Positions 43,796-51,963 of a stretch of 64,000 nucleotides of DNA are shown here, piece after piece (the stretch's first letter is position 1; every line of letters begins with the position of its first letter). Origin of the DNA: Pedosphaera sp. (GTDB lineage Bacteria > Verrucomicrobiota > Verrucomicrobiia > Limisphaerales > Pedosphaeraceae). Below the pieces are notes generated by a model that was given only the letters and a program-made list of their open reading frames with translations, was not told the DNA's origin and ran no database searches. A program made the position numbers and the translations under genes. The stretch spans positions 1 through 64,000 of the forward strand of contig JAQGPA010000106.1 in assembly GCA_028293325.1 (NCBI GenBank), read 5' to 3'.

Positions 43796-44602
43796 CGGCA
43801 CCGGCGTGGTCAGCAAGTCGGCGAAGGAAATCACCTTGATTTCCGGATTCTCCGCGAGATAAGCGGCGGTGCAGTGCAACTGCCGGATAAAATCCTCATC
43901 AGGTTGACGCTCGGGAAAATATTCCCACCAGTGAGTCACAAGCACCGTCAAGGGCCGCGATTGCACGGCTCTTTTTACCTCTGCCAACATGCCCGCACGC
44001 GAACGTTGGGCGGAAAGCAGGCAGCCCGGATGGGCCAGGAGGTGGGTCTTGCCCACGCGCCAGTGATATTCACCGAGCATTTTCTTGCGGCAATAAGCGG
44101 GCCACCAGGCAAACGGCAGCCGCCGGCGTTCATACCAACCCGCGGAGATGACCGGGAAATATTCCGCAGTCGCAGCCAGGCTGGTGCGGGAGAACCGATC
44201 GTACGGCGCGACGAAGGCTTGTGGCCGGGGAAATCCTGCTTGCAACAAAAGCCGGGTTCCCAACTCGAGACGAAATATAATTGCCTCACGATCATCGCGA
44301 TCAAACTCAAAGACGTCGTGGTGATAACCATGTTGCACGATGTTGAACCCGGTGTTCTGGAGCAGATAGCTGACCAAATTGGAATTGCCGCCAATCGGCA
44401 GCGTGCTGGATGCCCCCTTCGGCATGCCCATGAGATAGCCTTCCGGTCGCCCATCCGGAAAGACAGTCGTGGTCGAAACATTGGGAATGGTGGCGAGATT
44501 GACTGGCAAGCCACGATCCAGAAAAGGACGATATAACTTTTCCAAACACTCGATGGGTGTCAGGGCATTGGTATCATCATCGCGCAAAATGACGTAACGC
44601 AT
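43787..44602 (-). CDS. Polysaccharide deacetylase-like (NodB fold) protein
   Basis: A 271-residue protein. 'MRYVILRDDDTNALTPIECL' gives the N-terminal Asp motif, 'NIVQHGYHHDVFEFDRDDRE' the metal-binding His-x3-Asp-like block near 110, and 'FVAPYDRFSRTSLAAT' the later Pro-Tyr motif; 'LTVLVTHWWEYFP' near 225 supplies the C-terminal His. It belongs to the DUF2334/NodB-like group that removes acetyl groups from amino sugars. No signal peptide. Its start overlaps the end of the upstream GT4 gene by 26 bases, so it is part of the leftward operon. Confidence 0.8.
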   Translation of the reverse strand: MRYVILRDDDTNALTPIECLEKLYRPFLDRGLPVNLATIPNVSTTTVFPDGRPEGYLMGMPKGASSTLPIGGNSNLVSYLLQNTGFNIVQHGYHHDVFEFDRDDREAIIFRLELGTRLLLQAGFPRPQAFVAPYDRFSRTSLAATAEYFPVISAGWYERRRLPFAWWPAYCRKKMLGEYHWRVGKTHLLAHPGCLLSAQRSRAGMLAEVKRAVQSRPLTVLVTHWWEYFPERQPDEDFIRQLHCTAAYLAENPEIKVISFADLLTTPVPLN

Positions 44603-45842
44603 ATTTTTTTTCGAGCAACCGTTCGTACAAGCGCTTCATCCGGCCGGCAAGGACATCGGTGTTGTATTCCGCCGCCACCAGTTCGGCCCCGCGAGCGGCC
44701 AGTTGTTCTTTCAGTCCGGGTTCGGACAAGGTGCGGTCGATGGCCGCGTGAAAGGAGGCCGGGTTTTCCAGATCATAGAGCCAGCCGTTGACTCCTTGTT
44801 TGATCAAGGCGGAGGCGCCCGAAGTGCGGCTGGAGATCACGGAAGTGCCCGCCGCCCACGCTTCCAATAAGACCAGACCGAACGTCTCCGAGACGGAGGA
44901 GAGAAGCACGGCATCGGCCAGTTGAAAGAGGCCAATCAACCGGGGATCACCGGGTGGCAAGCCGCCCGTCAGAATTACCCGATCCGCCAGGCCGAGTTCC
45001 CGCATGCGTTTGTGGATAAGGTAGCCATACTCCGCTTCCGTGCAGGCGCCTGCGAGCAGCAGGATGGTCCGCGGATGTTTCTGAAAAATCACCGGGGCCT
45101 GCTCAATCAACCACGCCTGATTTTTGATCGAATCAATACGGCCAACGGAAAGGAGCAGGCGCTGGCCCGTTAATTGCGGGAAGGCGGCTTGCGCGGCGGC
45201 GCGCTGGTCCTTTTGATATAACTCCATGGGCACACCGTGGGGTTGAACCATCACCTCTTTTTCTGGAAATTTTTCCTGCCACAAAGCGGCTTCCTTGGGA
45301 TTACAAGTGACGATGGCGTCCGCGTCGTCGAGCAAACCGTGGGAATGAAAGAGCAGGCCGAACACCCTGCCCCATTCCCAGCCTCTCCGGATGGGATGAT
45401 GGAAGCTTTGTTTGAGCTGCTCGGGCAAATCCAGCACACCGCCATGGATGGTCACCACGAGCGGAACCTGGCGACGCCGGGCAAAGGTCCGGCCCATGGC
45501 GCCAATCCGGCCCAAGGCATGGGCGTGAATAATGGAAACGTCCTTCTGCCGCCATAACAAAGGCAGCAAATCAAAGGACATGAGATTGCCGCCGACAGAA
45601 ATGAGCTGGCGCTTTTCCTGCGCGGAAATACCCCAAATGGGAACAAACGCAGTGAACCGCTCCACCTGGCAACCGGCGGACTGCAAGGGATCAACGGTCG
45701 AGTCGTTGCTTTTGATGCGTGGACAAAAGACAATGGAAGTAACGCCCTGCCGGCGCAAACCCTCGAACAATCTTTGAATGGCCGTTTCGGTCCCGCCCCA
45801 TTCCGCGGGATTATACTTTCGCAACAAATGGACGGTGCGCAT
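44577..45842 (-). CDS. GT4-family glycosyltransferase
   Basis: A 421-residue GT-B enzyme: 'LLRKYNPAEWGGTETAIQRL' with the Gly-Gly-Thr-Glu acceptor loop (near 8-27), 'RLLLSVGRIDSIKNQAWLIE' (near 229-248) and the donor motif 'VLLSSVSETFGLVLLEAWAA' (near 315-334). Starts 4 bases after the end of the Wzy-like gene. Adds a sugar to the growing lipid-linked unit. Confidence 0.92.
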   Translation of the reverse strand: MRTVHLLRKYNPAEWGGTETAIQRLFEGLRRQGVTSIVFCPRIKSNDSTVDPLQSAGCQVERFTAFVPIWGISAQEKRQLISVGGNLMSFDLLPLLWRQKDVSIIHAHALGRIGAMGRTFARRRQVPLVVTIHGGVLDLPEQLKQSFHHPIRRGWEWGRVFGLLFHSHGLLDDADAIVTCNPKEAALWQEKFPEKEVMVQPHGVPMELYQKDQRAAAQAAFPQLTGQRLLLSVGRIDSIKNQAWLIEQAPVIFQKHPRTILLLAGACTEAEYGYLIHKRMRELGLADRVILTGGLPPGDPRLIGLFQLADAVLLSSVSETFGLVLLEAWAAGTSVISSRTSGASALIKQGVNGWLYDLENPASFHAAIDRTLSEPGLKEQLAARGAELVAAEYNTDVLAGRMKRLYERLLEKKYALRHFAR

Positions 45843-45845
45843 GGT

Positions 45846-47312
45846 TTAATTACTCTCCAGATTAATCTTTCCGAATTCCGGCAGACTAAGATCGGAATCC
45901 TCCTCCCAGTCAGTGTCGGCCACAATTTGACGCCGTCGTTGACGCTTAAGCCAATAGAGGCTGGCGAGCGCGCCTAGAATAATATTGAACGTAAAGAAGA
46001 TCGGTGTTTGGCGGTAAACCCATTCGGTCAGGCTTTGCAAAAAAATTCCCCACGTGGCAAAAAAGAAGCCGACGCCCATCCGGTGCAGAGGTTCCGACAC
46101 GCGCGGCCAGAGGAAGGAGATGCCCATTTGAAACCAGCGGAGCCAGAGCAGCGTGAAGAGGCAGAAGCCGGGCAGACCCAATTCGCCGACGACGAGCGCG
46201 CCGAGATTGTGCGCGGGCGCGGCCTGGGCGGCATCAATGTTGCGGCCCGGAGGCACCTTGTCACTGGGCCATCGCTCCGTGCCGATGTAAGGAACGAAAT
46301 GCCAGCCGAGTTGCGGCCCGTATTCATTGCTCACCCAATAGGACCAATTGTTGAGTCCGACACCGAAAAGCCGGTCGGCGGCAATCGCTTTCGCGAGGCG
46401 CAGGTAATAGCCGCGCCCCTGCCCTTTGCCGCTGTATTCCTGGTCCATGGAGGCTTCGTTGTAGCGTTCTGCCAGGGTATGCCAGGCCTTGAAAAAAACA
46501 CCAGCCGTGATCAAAACCACCAGCAGCGTAATCCCGATTTTTTTCACGGTGATTTTGAGCGAAACGCAGGCGATGGTGGCGCCCAACATGACCGCTCCCA
46601 TCGTGACCACGCCGGTGCGCGAGATGGTGAGCACTTCCGCCACTCCGCCTGCCAACATGGCCGTACTGGCCGCAAGCTTCACATATATTGGAAAATCCGA
46701 GGTGACCACCGCGACGAAAATCGGCAACACCATGCACAAATACATGGAGAGACTATTGGGGTCGCCAATGATCCCGGTCACACGGTGGATGCCTTGGAAG
46801 TAACGTTGATACAGAGCCAGGGCTCCCTGCCAGCAAACGGCGCAGGCGAGCGCGATGACCAGGAGACGCAGTTCTCTTTCGCTACGGATGAACAGGGCCG
46901 CCGCCAGAAAAACAAAGATGCCGCGCAACATCTTGGACAGCTCAAAAAGACCAAATAGTTGCGGGTCTGAAATTGAGACTGAAATGCAGGCGTAGCAAAA
47001 AAAAAGCAGCAGACCGCCAAGGCCGGCCGGCCAGTACCAGCGTGATTGGCCGGGATGCGGACGCAACAATGAACTAAACAGAATGCTCAGCGCAAGGATG
47101 TCCATGGAGGAAACTTCAAAGCCCCGGGTGGTGCCGCGATACCATTCGCGGCTGACAAAGTTGACATCCAGGCGCTGGGTCATGACGGTCAGCACGACCA
47201 GCGCAAAAAAGAAAAGGTCGCGCAGCCGACGGGAGACGCTGGTCACGAGAATGCCGCAAAGAATCGCGGCGGGTATGACGGTCAAGCCCAGGAGATTTTT
47301 AAATTCAGACAT
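45846..47312 (-). CDS. O-antigen ligase/Wzy-type polymerase family membrane protein
   Basis: A 488-residue polytopic protein with about eleven hydrophobic segments and a large periplasmic loop (~270-370). That loop contains 'RYNEASMDQEYSGKGQGRGY', 'AADRLFGVGLNNWSYWV' and 'AQAAPAHNLGALVVGELGLP'; the last matches the conserved His-Asn region of the Wzy_C/RfaL family. It would polymerise or ligate the repeat units on the periplasmic side. C-terminal 30 residues are cytoplasmic and charged. Lies between GT2 upstream and GT4 downstream. Confidence 0.85.
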   Translation of the reverse strand: MSEFKNLLGLTVIPAAILCGILVTSVSRRLRDLFFFALVVLTVMTQRLDVNFVSREWYRGTTRGFEVSSMDILALSILFSSLLRPHPGQSRWYWPAGLGGLLLFFCYACISVSISDPQLFGLFELSKMLRGIFVFLAAALFIRSERELRLLVIALACAVCWQGALALYQRYFQGIHRVTGIIGDPNSLSMYLCMVLPIFVAVVTSDFPIYVKLAASTAMLAGGVAEVLTISRTGVVTMGAVMLGATIACVSLKITVKKIGITLLVVLITAGVFFKAWHTLAERYNEASMDQEYSGKGQGRGYYLRLAKAIAADRLFGVGLNNWSYWVSNEYGPQLGWHFVPYIGTERWPSDKVPPGRNIDAAQAAPAHNLGALVVGELGLPGFCLFTLLWLRWFQMGISFLWPRVSEPLHRMGVGFFFATWGIFLQSLTEWVYRQTPIFFTFNIILGALASLYWLKRQRRRQIVADTDWEEDSDLSLPEFGKINLESN

Positions 47313-47360
47313 AGACTTTGCAAAACAAGGAAACGATGGCCGGTGATGCCGAAATCATTT

Positions 47361-48500
47361 TCACGGGTTGGCCCCGGATGATTTCGCGTGCGGCCAATAT
47401 TGCGTCTGTCCAGCTTTGAGAAACGTGTGCGCCATGAAGCAGGAGACCATGGAGACGAAGAAGCCGGCCACGGCGGCGGGCAGGAAGATTATCTTCCGGA
47501 CTCCGTGCAGACGGGTTAACCGCTTGAAACGGAAGCCGGCGAGGCCCGGAATCAGCCGCCAAAAGAACCGGGTGCGGCGAAGATGATCGCTGATCAGGCG
47601 TTTGAGCCAAAATGGGTCGGTGTCCTCCTTCTCCTGCAATGTGCGGGCCAGATCGAGACGTTCCGGCAAGGTTAGTGTTTTCAAATAATCATCCACCAGA
47701 ATATGAACGATGGCTTGGCCAATCATCTGGCGTTTTTGATTTTTAAGAATTGCCCGGATGGAAGTATAAGCCTCGAAAGTATGAGAGGCGCCCTGCGCCA
47801 GGAGGATCCGGCCGGGAATGACCTGCCGGGTCAGAAAATCAGTGCAGACAATGGCCTTGATGAAGCCGTCCTCGCACGCGGCCAGGTCTTTGGGCAGATA
47901 AATCCGGCGGGCCACTTCGGACCGGATGCAATAGAGCTGGCCACATAACTGTGCTTCACCCACCTGCGTCATCTGTGAGGCAACCAGTGAAAGCCGCTCC
48001 AGGAGTGATTTATTTTGCTTGGTTGAAATGTGTTTGCACGGCAGGTCGGTGGCGACACACGCGGCGGGATTGCGTTCCAGCGTTTCGACCATGTTTGCAA
48101 GCGTGTCGCGGTTATCAATCAGGATATCCGCGTCCATCAAAATCAAGCAGCGGGCTTCCGGCGCCGAAAGGCTGTGGACGAAGAGATTCCAGGCATTGAT
48201 TTTGCCACGCTCGCGGATGTCCAGGGAGCGACAGACGAACGCTTGCGGAAAGGGATGCCGGGCGGCTTGTTCCTGAAAGATTGCGCCCGCGATTTGTGCG
48301 GTCCGGTCGGTGCAACCGTTCGCGAGACAAATAATTTCGCACTGGAGATTGCGGCGATCCAACGCCTCGAACAAGGATTGCGCGAACAAGGATTCCAGCG
48401 CGCGCCGGATATTTTTTTCCTCGTTCCAGGCGATAATCCCGATGGAGAGGTGGACACCGCGGCCGGAATCGGTTTCAGTACTGGCTTTTGCTTCAGTCAT
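47361..48500 (-). CDS. GT2-family glycosyltransferase, membrane-associated
   Basis: A 379-residue GT-A enzyme. ATG 48500 is chosen as it gives 'MTEAKASTETDSGRGVHLSI' just before the core 'GIIAWNEEKNIRRALESLFA'. The metal-binding Asp-x-Asp is in 'ARCLILMDADILIDNRDTL' near 125. The C-terminal part ends with a membrane segment 'IIFLPAAVAGFFVSMVSCFM' (~340-360). First gene of the leftward exopolysaccharide operon. Confidence 0.85.
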   Translation of the reverse strand: MTEAKASTETDSGRGVHLSIGIIAWNEEKNIRRALESLFAQSLFEALDRRNLQCEIICLANGCTDRTAQIAGAIFQEQAARHPFPQAFVCRSLDIRERGKINAWNLFVHSLSAPEARCLILMDADILIDNRDTLANMVETLERNPAACVATDLPCKHISTKQNKSLLERLSLVASQMTQVGEAQLCGQLYCIRSEVARRIYLPKDLAACEDGFIKAIVCTDFLTRQVIPGRILLAQGASHTFEAYTSIRAILKNQKRQMIGQAIVHILVDDYLKTLTLPERLDLARTLQEKEDTDPFWLKRLISDHLRRTRFFWRLIPGLAGFRFKRLTRLHGVRKIIFLPAAVAGFFVSMVSCFMAHTFLKAGQTQYWPHAKSSGANP

Positions 48501-48771
48501 GATGTGCCTGTTGCTGCTTCTGCCTGATTTTCCACCGGTTTGACCGCTTTTTACAGTGGGTGAAAGACCCCGAAACACAAAGCGGCGAGACCTGAGATGC
48601 TTGGGGTGGAAACCCTATTTCCCGAGACTGTGCAATCCCATAGCATTGGAAATATGGTGGCGAGGACTGCGCGACGGGCGTCCCGGCAGTTGAAGATCGC
48701 GAGCCTGAACCGGCTGATCATCACGCAAGGATTCGGAGACAAGGCATGGCTTGTCGTGAAAGGCCGGTTTG

Positions 48772-49164
48772 ATGAAGAATATTTTATTGCTCCCGGGTTT
48801 GCTGGTGCTGGCGGCCTTGACGGCAAGTGCGGAACAGCCACCCGCTGCGGGGCACGCTTCCTGGTATGGGGAGGATCATCGCGGCAAACTCATGGCCAAT
48901 GGCAAGCCGTTTGACCCGGATAAATTGACCGCGGCTTCCTGGTTTTATCCACTCGGCACCAAGGTCCAAGTCATACTCCAGGAAGAGACAGCCGCGTTGC
49001 CGCCCAAATCACCGCACACCGTCCTGGTGGTTATCACGGATCGCGGTCCGGCCAGGAGACTGGTCAATCAGGGCCGCATCATTGACCTCAGCCAGGCCGC
49101 GTTCAAAGAACTGGCGGCGCCGGAACTGGGGCTAATCCCGGTGGAAGTGCGGCTGGTTCCCTGA
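48772..49164 (+). CDS. RlpA-like double-psi beta-barrel protein, secreted
   Basis: A 130-residue protein: signal peptide ~1-20 ('LLLPGLLVLAALTASA') and a full RlpA barrel with 'GHASWYGEDHRGKLMANGKP', 'LTAASWFYPLGTKVQVIL', 'VVITDRGPARRLVNQGRIID' and 'LSQAAFKELA'. The Asp of 'ITDRGP' is conserved. RlpA proteins cleave peptidoglycan strands lacking stem peptides or act in septation; no SPOR domain is present here. ATG 48772 is preferred over the TTG three bases earlier. Confidence 0.88.
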   Translation: MKNILLLPGLLVLAALTASAEQPPAAGHASWYGEDHRGKLMANGKPFDPDKLTAASWFYPLGTKVQVILQEETAALPPKSPHTVLVVITDRGPARRLVNQGRIIDLSQAAFKELAAPELGLIPVEVRLVP

Positions 49165-49173
49165 GGGCGGAGA

Positions 49174-49614
49174 TTATTGCCGAGCGTAGCGTCCCATCAA
49201 GGTCGCTTGATCCAGGACATGGCCCTTCATCTGGTTCTCCAACTCCTCCGATTTGGCGCCGCGGGACAGGCTCAACACCGTATCCAACGCGTAAACATTG
49301 AAGAAATAATGGTGCTCGCCGGAAGGCGGCTTTGGTCCGCCATATTCGAGCTGGCCAAAATCGTTGCGTCCTTGGGTGGCGATGACCGGCACGCTGTTCT
49401 CTTTGATATCCGTGGTGCGCGGGTTCATGTTGAACAAGACCCAATGATGGAACACGCCACTCGGCGCATCGGGGTCTTCCACCATCAAAGCCAGGCTTTT
49501 GGCATTGTCGGGAACTTCCTCAAGATGCAGCGGCGGGCTGATGTTGGCATCGTCCGCTGTGTATTTGCGTGGGATGGTATCGTTCTCCTTAAAAACGGGG
49601 CTGGTTACTTTCAT
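49174..49614 (-). CDS. YbhB/YbcL-family (Raf kinase inhibitor-like) protein
   Basis: A 146-residue PEBP-fold protein: 'FKENDTIPRKYTADDANISP' at 8-27, 'SLALMVEDPDAPSGVFHHWV' near 40-59, and 'YGGPKPPSGEHHYFFNVYAL' near 92-111, which are the ligand-pocket motifs. No signal peptide. Role in bacteria is not settled. Convergent with the RlpA-like gene, 9 bases apart. Confidence 0.93.
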   Translation of the reverse strand: MKVTSPVFKENDTIPRKYTADDANISPPLHLEEVPDNAKSLALMVEDPDAPSGVFHHWVLFNMNPRTTDIKENSVPVIATQGRNDFGQLEYGGPKPPSGEHHYFFNVYALDTVLSLSRGAKSEELENQMKGHVLDQATLMGRYARQ

Positions 49615-49749
49615 AAACTCCTTTGCTTTATTTAGATTGGAACCTTTATCCCAATTAAAAGAACCTCGTTCGGAAAAAATGCCGAGTCAAGGGCTACCTT
49701 CGCGGGCGGGACAGCCGTTCACGGGGATTGGAAAGTCCTCAATCGAGGA

Positions 49750-50352
49750 CTATTCCTCGTCGCCGTCTGTATCCTGAGGCGGTTCCGGTTCCGGATCGGA
49801 AGCACGGAGATTGGATGCCGGAACGGGGCGCGGATTAGGATTACCCCGCTGCCGGGGATATGAAGGTTCCCGATGCAGGCCGTGCAAAGCTTCCCGGAGC
49901 TTTTCAATTTCATCTTCTGAGGCGGTTTTTTCACGTTCGGCTTGATCGAGGAGACGCAGTACTTCCTGGATTTCGTCCAAAGCTTTTCTTAGTTCGGCTC
50001 GAATATGGATAACTTCTTCGATGGCCTTGCGAATGGCTGAGGATGAGGCAGATCTGCCGCCTTCTTCGGGTGGGCGGGATTGGGGTTCGGAACGTTGGTC
50101 CCGTTCACCACGACTTTCTTGAGGTCCGCGACTTTCTTGAGGTCCGCGATTCTCCTGGGGGCCACGGATGTCGCGGTCACCACCCCGGTCACCACCGCCG
50201 CCACCCCGTCCGCCCCTGCCCCGGTAACGGGGCCGGCGACCACCGCCGCCACCGCTTGGGCGACGTCGATCCTGAGGTTCGCCCGAACCCGCAGGAGCAG
50301 GTTGAGCTTCACTGGTTTTTACCGGATTTTCTGCTGATTCCTCTGCATTCAT
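49750..50352 (-). CDS. RGG-rich disordered protein with coiled-coil segment
   Basis: A 200-residue protein of two parts. Residues ~1-100 are intrinsically disordered and rich in Arg-Gly-Gly ('GGGGGRRPRYRGRGGRGG'), with repeated 'RGPQES' hexads at about 63-80. Residues ~105-160 form an acidic coiled coil ('RKAIEEVIHIRAELRKALDE'). The last 40 are disordered. RGG tracts bind RNA and drive condensates in eukaryotes; whether this one does is an inference. Isolated between YbhB-like and tRNA-Ala. Confidence 0.7.
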   Translation of the reverse strand: MNAEESAENPVKTSEAQPAPAGSGEPQDRRRPSGGGGGRRPRYRGRGGRGGGGGDRGGDRDIRGPQENRGPQESRGPQESRGERDQRSEPQSRPPEEGGRSASSSAIRKAIEEVIHIRAELRKALDEIQEVLRLLDQAEREKTASEDEIEKLREALHGLHREPSYPRQRGNPNPRPVPASNLRASDPEPEPPQDTDGDEE

Positions 50353-50525
50353 TGTTTATCTATACGCCAACTTGTGCCCGTCCCGTCTTAAAAGCAATCG
50401 AATAAACACCCATTCAGCAAATAGTCGAGGCCAAACATTCTGGCTTGCCCCGGCGCAAAAACTTGCCATATTGGTTCTCGCGACGAATACCTCGCAAGAG
50501 GATTTGACGTTGCCATTGGTTGGAT

Positions 50526-50601
50526 GGGGTCGTAGCTCAGTTGGTAGAGCGTCTCGTTCGCAATGAGAAGGTCAGGGGTTCGACTCCCCTCGGCTCCACC
50601 A
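50526..50601 (+). tRNA. tRNA-Ala (anticodon CGC)
   Basis: Acceptor GGGGTCG pairs with CGGCTCC (one G-T and one T-G pair). The D arm is GCTCAGTTGGTAGAGC, the anticodon arm TCTCG-TTCGCAA-TGAGA with CGC at the anticodon, and the T arm AGGGG-TTCGACT-CCCCT. Discriminator A and CCA are encoded. It decodes GCG. The integrase starting 150 bases downstream marks it as the prophage attachment site. Confidence 0.95.
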
Positions 50602-50662
50602 TTCAATCAATGCAAGGGTTTCCCCGCATTTAAAAAGCCTTATTTCCCTGCTTTGTTTTCTA

Positions 50663-50691
50663 TTGCACTACGGAATATATACATGTATATA
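50663..50691 (+). promoter_or_regulatory. Candidate integrase promoter with palindromic operator
   Basis: TTGCAC (50663-50668) and TATATA (50686-50691) are spaced by 17 bases, as a sigma-70 promoter would be. The perfect 16-bp palindrome TATATACATGTATATA (50676-50691) covers the -10 element, a position where a repressor would block transcription. The integrase start is 60 bases further. This is pattern inference only. Confidence 0.45.
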
Positions 50692-50750
50692 CCTTATCAG
50701 TGCACAATCAACACGGCAACAAAGCGGCAACACTTGGAGGCGCAAACCGC

Positions 50751-51884
50751 ATGAAGGTTCTCCCCTGCAAGGTTCGCGGTGAGCAACGCTGGAAGATCGA
50801 GTTAGGCGGTGCCACTGGAAAACGGAAGCGGCAGTTTTTCAAAGACGAGGGCGAGGCGCAGCAAGCCCTAGACGCCGCGCTCAAGGACCAGTCTGATGTT
50901 GGACGCGCCTGGGAAGTCCTCACAGCGCGGGAAAAAGCCAACGTGATGCCACACCTCAAGGCCATCACAGAAGCCGGAATGACACTTGAGAAGGTTTGGG
51001 CAATAGCGCAGTCAATCCCAAACGCCCCCAAGTCCGGCTGCACTCTCAAAACAGCCGTAAAGGAACTTCTGGACGCCAAGCAAGAGGCAAATTGCCGCCC
51101 GAAATACATTGCCAACCTGAAATGGTATCTCGGCCTTTTCATCCGTGGCCGCGAGCAACTGGACGTGATGAGCATTGGCGAAGCGGAGTTAAACGAATGG
51201 TTCAAAAGCCGCAAGGAGGCTCCCCGGTCGAAGCGCGGCCACATTGGTTTGCTCTCGGCTCTGTTCGCGCATTGCTGGCGGAAGCGTTACGTCGCGGAGA
51301 ATCCCGTTCAACGACTCGAAACCGTTCGCATTGATCGGAGCGTTCCGGCTGTGCTCACCTTCCCACAATGTCGCAAAGCGATGGACTGGGCAGTTGCCAA
51401 GAAACCCAATTTCCTTGGCTGGCTCACGCTCGCCCTCTTTTGCGGACTGCGCCCCGATGCCGAATGCGACTATATTGACTGGTCCATGATTAACCTGAAG
51501 CACAGCCGCATTGTCATAAGCAAAAGCAAACTTCGCCACGTCCCTCACAGAATAATTGACCTCTCATTTTGCCCGCCCGCTCTTGAATGGCTCCGTGTCG
51601 CAAAGAAAAAGAAATCACCGCTACCGCTCACGAAGATAACCCGCCGCCGCTACATGCGGGCATTGCGCGACTACCTGAAGCTTGAGAAATGGACTCAGGA
51701 TTTAACCCGCCACACCGCCGCGAGCAACCTACTGGCCTTCCACCAGGACGCCGGGAAGGTCGCCGCATTCCTTGGCAACAGCGCGGGCGTTTTGTTACGA
51801 GACTACAAGGCTTTGATCTTCAAAGAGGACGCCGCTAAGTTCATGGAGTTGATGCCAAAGAAGGTAAAAACATCCGTAAACTAA
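50751..51884 (+). CDS. Phage tyrosine integrase
   Basis: A 377-residue tyrosine recombinase. ATG 50751 follows GGAGG (50736-50740) by ten bases and is preferred to the upstream in-frame GTG at 50700. The catalytic residues are visible: Arg in 'LFCGLRPDAECDYI' near 233, His/Arg region 'QDLTRHTAASNLLAFHQ' near 318, and nucleophile Tyr in 'GVLLRDYKALIFK' near 351. The N-terminal third ('MKVLPCKVRGEQRWKIELGG') is the arm-binding part. It should integrate the element into tRNA-Ala. It appears intact, unlike the integrase at 5536-6148. Confidence 0.92.
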   Translation: MKVLPCKVRGEQRWKIELGGATGKRKRQFFKDEGEAQQALDAALKDQSDVGRAWEVLTAREKANVMPHLKAITEAGMTLEKVWAIAQSIPNAPKSGCTLKTAVKELLDAKQEANCRPKYIANLKWYLGLFIRGREQLDVMSIGEAELNEWFKSRKEAPRSKRGHIGLLSALFAHCWRKRYVAENPVQRLETVRIDRSVPAVLTFPQCRKAMDWAVAKKPNFLGWLTLALFCGLRPDAECDYIDWSMINLKHSRIVISKSKLRHVPHRIIDLSFCPPALEWLRVAKKKKSPLPLTKITRRRYMRALRDYLKLEKWTQDLTRHTAASNLLAFHQDAGKVAAFLGNSAGVLLRDYKALIFKEDAAKFMELMPKKVKTSVN

Positions 51885-51963
51885 TTTAGAAAAGATTATT
51901 TCCTCTCTCGTTTCGGTGGGATGTCCAGACCATAGCACACCGCCCCCCGCGACTGCAAATTTA

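Noticed and set aside
46008-46958. 316-codon frame antisense to the Wzy-like gene
   Set aside because: Shadow frame in GC-rich membrane-protein DNA; highly charged and without motifs.
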